A stretch of 10,845 bases of DNA, taken from assembly GCA_021826835.1 (NCBI GenBank), contig JAKAYH010000040.1, forward strand, positions 1 to 10,845, written 5' to 3'. Positions 8,701-10,845 of this stretch are shown here, in pieces (positions within the stretch are counted from its first letter, which is position 1; every line of letters begins with the position of its first letter). The position numbers were made by a program, and so were the translations under genes. The stretch comes from Thermoplasmata archaeon (GTDB taxonomy: Archaea > Thermoplasmatota > Thermoplasmata > Thermoplasmatales > Thermoplasmataceae). Under the pieces are notes generated by a model. That model searched no databases. It saw nothing but the letters and a program-made list of their open reading frames with translations, and had not been told where the DNA came from.

Positions 8701-8949
8701 CCAAATGACACTTCAGTGGAACACGTGTGGGAACAGATCAAATCAAAGATACTTTCGCTCCCCCCTACTAAGAAAAGATTACAAGTGTTAAGACAAATAT
8801 GGTCGTCTTACAAGAAAGATGGTGATTGGAAGAAGATGATAGAAGAATTAGGTAATTTCTTGGCCGAAAAAGGGATGTTTAAGAAGGCAAACATAGAACC
8901 ATTTGACCCCAGTAAACTTAGATTGGTAACCTTGGATTTCGTTTCATAA
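5773..8949 (+). CDS. PLD-type (HxK) nuclease domain fused to SF2/SNF2-like helicase
   Basis: This 1058-aa protein is the probable effector of the operon. Residues 1-185 form a phospholipase-D-like nuclease domain with H120-x-K122-x4-D127 followed by GSSN (133-136). A single HKD copy implies dimerisation to build the active site. The helicase part has a Q-like AQFQEDAI (231-238), Walker A DSVGLGKT (255-262), a DESH box (337-340) and LTATPINN (373-380). After an insert of about 200 charged residues comes the second lobe, with QIVLFTYY (649-656), STDVLSEG (711-718) and QRAGRIDRIG (741-750). Residues about 800-1058 match no domain I know. It should use ATP to translocate on DNA and cut it through the PLD domain. 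It follows the DUF4411 gene by 12 bp. Together with the methyltransferase it resembles a modification-plus-restriction pair. All motor motifs and HxK residues are intact. Confidence 0.93.
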   Translation: MTLHKEIIDNSDSNKLVSFLNDALKENGKGNFDIASAFFNISAFAMIKENLDQVERFRLLLGESPEIKNDNTLGDVLLDEIKKEVEGFGLSKDSDTTVRLFIDFLKRKNVEVKLFEKFLHGKAYIFDDRVVIGSSNFTSSGLTRYGELNTWRQESQAIYTRKEWFEKFWDESIDFKTQLIEILENSRFGSKEYSPYEIYIKTLYEMQKDDIREEQKEDKPIGLPETKVNLAQFQEDAIARIWTRMKKYGGCIVADSVGLGKTWIAKKVLEQIGYYERKNILVICPAQLREMWKIELKNIDTKENILSQEDLASESYLGKAKRVLGGQLDNVELIVVDESHNFRNPLSNRWENFFSLVNDYISSSGKKPYILFLTATPINNTPWDLYWQIMLLVLMNRSAFIKENIPDLFKFFRVAKDQPSLLNDLLNEISIRRTRDYIIENYPDAYIIVNHPNGETEEHKITFPKRVLENVKYNLDSTYEGMYKEISVTLTKKLTMAYYRILEYRKEVVKTEEEKLALGRMIAIEGIFRTILLKRLESSVDSFRKSIHNHINFLEKMKLYLKDGKLLSKDSYIKYILRSYDDIEDGSIKEILDDFRLSEYRIDDLFQDIDTDIDLLKNILERVKRIKPSDDSKLKVLKDKLLELSKDGQIVLFTYYADTLNYIYEEINNDDRFSNLRIEAISSSGVTNKSPEKREEIINEFFDKKINIILSTDVLSEGRNLQTAKYLINYDLHWNPTRMIQRAGRIDRIGSSYKEIYVYNFFPEDELEEFLKLVQALQSKIIDIDDSVGLDQSVLGEEIHPKVFGIIRRIKGKDETLFKELEADLFGGGELFYQPLKAFLKDKGIEELDKIPFGVFSGLKREKISGIFFYYEYQKDFHFWYLYDIKTHNFITSKTDILDYIACKKDEKRNIPYFFENVYDVNKLVLEEIERTYKEIELSSSQDSQLKELSRSNSTKFIKKMIDEIEIQMNDYYDTYPNDTSVEHVWEQIKSKILSLPPTKKRLQVLRQIWSSYKKDGDWKKMIEELGNFLAEKGMFKKANIEPFDPSKLRLVTLDFVS

Positions 8950-8961
8950 TCACAAATCATT

Positions 8962-8977
8962 GTAAAATGTGAAAATA
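8962..8977 (-). terminator. Candidate terminator of the zinc-ribbon gene in the convergent gap
   Basis: Only 28 bp separate the stop codon of the helicase gene (8949) from that of the opposing zinc-ribbon gene (8978). Read on the - strand, this gap begins with T-rich sequence (TATTTTCACATTTTAC). A 5-bp inverted repeat, TCACA 8950-8954 and TGTGA 8968-8972, spans it. On the + strand no T-run occurs here. The first T-rich tracts (about 9089-9094 and 9105-9120) lie inside the zinc-ribbon gene, so the operon transcript may run antisense into it. Confidence 0.35.
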
Positions 8978-9139
8978 CTATTGGCTCTTAGGGATGGTAT
9001 AAGTTTTGTGCTCGCCAATGTAAACATTAAAATTGTTCCCGCAATATGAACATCTATATCGTGATACCTCAAACACATTAAAAGTCCATTTTTTCGTTGG
9101 AGAATTTTTGTTTTCTTTCTCACATACTGGACACTTCAT
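8978..9139 (-). CDS. Small zinc-ribbon protein, 53 aa
   Basis: This short - strand gene has two CxxC knuckles, C3-P-V-C6 and C30-S-Y-C33-G34, the spacing of a rubredoxin-like zinc ribbon. Between them lies an aromatic, basic stretch (KKWTFNVFEVSRY). The tail is FNVYIGEHKTYTIPK. The dense pattern of cysteines, aromatics and a clean ATG-to-TAG frame argues against chance. It resembles small zinc ribbons I associate with Thaumarchaeota, though I cannot name a characterised member. A TATA box lies about 45 nt upstream. The gene is convergent with the defence operon. The role is unknown; nucleic-acid binding or a structural zinc domain would be typical guesses. It could be a host gene marking where the island ends. 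Confidence 0.75.
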   Translation of the reverse strand: MKCPVCEKENKNSPTKKWTFNVFEVSRYRCSYCGNNFNVYIGEHKTYTIPKSQ

Positions 9140-9182
9140 TGTTAAGTAATATACCTTCCCGGCTAAAATCTTTCGATTTAGT

Positions 9183-9192
9183 AATATATATC
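9183..9192 (-). promoter_or_regulatory. Candidate TATA box for the zinc-ribbon gene
   Basis: Read on the - strand this is GATATATATT, about 45 nt upstream of the ATG at 9137-9139. Initiation about 25 nt downstream would give a leader of roughly 20 nt. This supports the small gene as being expressed. Confidence 0.45.
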
Positions 9193-9315
9193 AATTAAAG
9201 TTGAATAATTCTTAAAAAGGGTAGTATGGAACCTCTTTTGAAATTCTCAATATACTCGACTCTACTGCTCTTTACGTCAATCGATAACCACCCATTTATC
9301 AATCACATATTCATT

Positions 9316-9341
9316 CTTAGTGTGTAATAGTAAACACTAAG
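9316..9341. repeat. Perfect 8-bp inverted repeat with 10-nt loop
   Basis: CTTAGTGT (9316-9323) is the exact reverse complement of ACACTAAG (9334-9341). The spacer is ten AT-rich bases. It could be a hairpin, an operator-like site or a trace of a mobile-element end. Confidence 0.5.
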
Positions 9342-9355
9342 TTATACGAGTCGGA

Positions 9356-9377
9356 GACTTAGCTATATAGCCAAGTC
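9356..9377. repeat. 22-bp near-perfect palindrome
   Basis: GACTT-A-GCTAT and ATAGC-C-AAGTC pair in 10 of 11 positions around a centre at 9366/9367, with no spacer. A spacer-free dyad of this length suits a dimeric DNA-binding protein better than an RNA hairpin. It starts only 15 bp after the previous inverted repeat. Confidence 0.5.
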
Positions 9378-9477
9378 CGGATTTTGGTGTAGACAACTTC
9401 AATTTTTTAATGGTTGGGATTTAACTCATTTTGTTCGTTTACTCATTTTCCTTTAAAATTTCTTCAGTTTCACAATT

Positions 9478-9497
9478 AGACTCTTTTAGAAGAGTCT
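9478..9497. repeat. Perfect 8-bp hairpin with 4-nt loop
   Basis: AGACTCTT (9478-9485), loop TTAG, AAGAGTCT (9490-9497). This is a stable small stem-loop. No long T-run follows on either strand, so a terminator is not clearly supported. Confidence 0.5.
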
Positions 9498-9847
9498 CTT
9501 ATTCACTTTGTTTATTCATGTGGTGTCTGAACTAAAAGCTTATGGTTTATTTCAAGATTTTAGCACCTTTCTCATTTGGTGTTCTTCATCACCAACCACA
9601 AATGCTTATTCCATTTTGTTCCGGTTTGCAAAATTTTTTGGGTATTTCGGAAATAATGATCTCTTTTGAATTACCATTTGAAGGGAAATGGAATGAGAAA
9701 ATTTATGACTGTATATTCTAGCCAAGTTCAGTGAAAGATTCTGGGAAAAGTGGTGTTGTATCAATATATTTTTCAATTGTATAATGGAAAACTAATGGCA
9801 ATTCCTTATAAAACATGAGGTAAGTTAGGCAAACATAAATAAGGTAA

Positions 9848-9858
9848 TATTAAAATAA
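9848..9858 (+). promoter_or_regulatory. Candidate TATA box for the AIPR gene, leaderless start likely
   Basis: The A/T-only stretch TATTAAAATAA is centred about 26 nt before the ATG at 9879, the distance expected if transcription starts at or next to the start codon. There is no Shine-Dalgarno sequence before this ATG (GTGTGATTTGTTAATTT), which agrees with a leaderless mRNA. An alternative TATA-like element, TTATAAA, lies at 9807-9813. Confidence 0.4.
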
Positions 9859-9878
9859 TATGTGTGATTTGTTAATTT

Positions 9879-10845
9879 ATGATGAAAGAAAATTCCCTTA
9901 TATCCATGATTAAGAGTGAAATTGGCGAAGATTCGTTTTACAAACAAAATTTTTCCAACGACGGTCAAAGGTTTGTTGCGTGGTATTTGAGACGGGTATT
10001 ACTCAGACCACCATCTGCAATTAAGTTCGAATTGACAGATAGTCCCAATGATAAGAAGATTGATGCTATAGTAATTGATGACGATTCTAGGGAAGTTTTC
10101 ATTATTCAAGGAAAATATCTTTCAGATATTCAGGTAGGACCTGATTCTGTTAATGAAATATTGGCTGCCTGGTCTCTTTTGAAGCAGCCCAATTCTATTC
10201 AGTCAAACGGGAACAGAAAGCTTGTGGAAAGAATAGAAGCTTTTCGAAAGGCGTTGGAAGATGAATACGAAGTAGAGTTCAGGTTTATAACTACTACTGG
10301 GTTCACCGATTCAGCTGTTGCCTCTGCGAAGACTTTTAGGGAGCAATTTGAAAACGATCCCGAGTTGACAGCTTCACTTCTTCTTGTCGATTTACAACTT
10401 CTAGGGTCTCAATTTGAAGAGGCAAATGCTAAGGATTTACCATCCATTAATCATGAGTTATCTCTTGACGCCAGTAAAGTACTTGTGTCAGAGGATGGTA
10501 TTATAAAGGCAGTTTTAGCGATAGTGCCGTTAAATGAATGTATAAGATTTCCTGGAATAGCTGATGGTAGACTTTTCAGAAAAAATGTTCGTCAATTCTT
10601 AGGTACCACAAATAAAGTTAACAAGGGACTGAGGGCAACTCTTAACGGGGAAAGAGCTTCAGATTTCTTCTTCTATCATAATGGTATCACTGCAATTTGC
10701 CGTAAGATAACAATAAAAGATGTAGAAAATGGAACGAAAAAACTCTATCTTGAAGACCTTAGTATAGTTAATGGTTGTCAATCACTTGCTACAATTTATC
10801 AGTCATCAGATAGAGTTCGCTCTCTTAATAGCAATATGCTGTCAT
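9879..10845 (+). CDS. AIPR family abortive-infection protein, 3' end beyond the window
   Basis: The frame is open from ATG 9879 (a second ATG follows at 9882) to the window edge, giving 322 codons of a family that is usually considerably longer. The core AIPR signature is present: FFFYHNGITAI (263-273) followed by SIVNGCQSLATI (295-306). The N-terminus looks like a PD-(D/E)xK nuclease fold: KKIDAIVID with D62, then a strand ending in QGKY (Q77, K79). That is the Q-x-K variant seen in Mrr-like enzymes. AIPR proteins are named for abortive phage resistance and often occur in or beside restriction-modification loci. The gene is separated from the four-gene operon by about 930 bp and appears to have its own promoter, so it is a neighbouring rather than co-transcribed defence gene. 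Completeness of the C-terminus cannot be judged. Confidence 0.9.
   Translation, partial: MMKENSLISMIKSEIGEDSFYKQNFSNDGQRFVAWYLRRVLLRPPSAIKFELTDSPNDKKIDAIVIDDDSREVFIIQGKYLSDIQVGPDSVNEILAAWSLLKQPNSIQSNGNRKLVERIEAFRKALEDEYEVEFRFITTTGFTDSAVASAKTFREQFENDPELTASLLLVDLQLLGSQFEEANAKDLPSINHELSLDASKVLVSEDGIIKAVLAIVPLNECIRFPGIADGRLFRKNVRQFLGTTNKVNKGLRATLNGERASDFFFYHNGITAICRKITIKDVENGTKKLYLEDLSIVNGCQSLATIYQSSDRVRSLNSNMLS

Larger units (their letters stand above)
9195..9816 (-). pseudogene. Possible remnants of a degraded coding sequence
   Basis: Several - strand segments read like protein but are interrupted by stops and frame changes. They are 9814-9816 down to 9718 (32 codons, containing TIEKYIDTTPLFPESF), 9677 to 9552 (one internal TAA, ending GDEEHQMRKVLKS), 9498 to 9337 (two internal stops, containing KLKLSTPKSGLGYIAKSP) and 9302 to 9195 (containing WLSIDVKSSRVEYIENF). 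The - strand is purine-rich here, as real coding strands are in this window. This would fit one or more decayed genes, for example a dead mobile element. I recognise no family, and AT-rich noncoding DNA can imitate this. Confidence 0.25.
9140..9878. other. Intergenic region of about 740 bp with palindromes and possible decayed coding; no intact gene
   Basis: This region contains the zinc-ribbon promoter at its left end and a probable AIPR promoter at its right end. The + strand is strongly pyrimidine-rich from about 9380 to 9660, the reverse of the purine-rich coding strands elsewhere in the window. Three inverted repeats stand out (9316-9341, 9356-9377, 9478-9497), and a weaker 6-bp one lies at 9576-9595. 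No complete gene longer than about 35 codons is seen on either strand. I see no transposase gene, RNA gene or CRISPR repeat. Confidence 0.6.

Noticed and set aside
511..8949. BREX, DISARM or type I restriction as the identity of the operon
   Set aside because: The methyltransferase is PglX-like, but no PglZ, BrxC, DrmA/DrmB or HsdS/HsdR counterparts are present in the window.
9718..9816. 32-codon - strand frame with an ATG as an independent small gene
   Set aside because: It is short, has no motif and no clear promoter or RBS. It fits better as debris within a decayed region.
9140..9878. CRISPR array or insertion sequence in the gap
   Set aside because: There is no series of regularly spaced direct repeats, no intact transposase frame and no paired terminal repeats. 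The palindromes differ from each other.

Overview
The window reads as archaeal, AT-rich DNA carrying part of a defence island. Three things point to an archaeon. The tRNA-Ala has no encoded CCA. TATA-like boxes lie at archaeal spacing before three genes. Several genes use Shine-Dalgarno sequences matching the conserved 16S 3' end. A 53-residue zinc-ribbon protein resembles small proteins I associate with ammonia-oxidising archaea (Thaumarchaeota/Nitrososphaeria), but that assignment is tentative.

Layout: a complete tRNA-Ala(UGC) lies at 26-97, followed by about 410 bp with no convincing gene. A tightly packed four-gene operon on the + strand (511-8949) comes next: a 1203-aa adenine-specific DNA methyltransferase of the Eco57I/PglX-like type, an XRE-HTH/ImmA-IrrE metalloprotease-like protein, a DUF4411 PIN-like protein, and a 1058-aa protein fusing a PLD-type (HxK) nuclease domain to an SF2/SNF2-like helicase. 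Spacings inside the operon are 1 bp, a 4-bp ATGA overlap, and 12 bp. A 53-aa zinc-ribbon gene lies convergently on the - strand (8978-9139). About 740 bp follow with palindromes and traces of decayed - strand coding sequence. The window ends inside an AIPR-family (abortive infection phage resistance) gene starting at 9879, which has a PD-(D/E)xK-like N-terminus.

How the genes may work together (inference): the methyltransferase would recognise and mark host DNA, and the helicase-nuclease would attack unmarked DNA, so the outer two genes form an unconventional restriction-modification pair. The HTH-metalloprotease/DUF4411 pair between them has the architecture of a regulator or antitoxin with a PIN-like toxin. 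It could regulate the operon or act as a suicide back-up if restriction is inhibited, as the anticodon nuclease PrrC does within a type I restriction locus. The separately promoted AIPR gene adds a second likely abortive-infection layer. The tRNA gene at the left edge is a plausible integration boundary, but no second attachment repeat is visible in the window.
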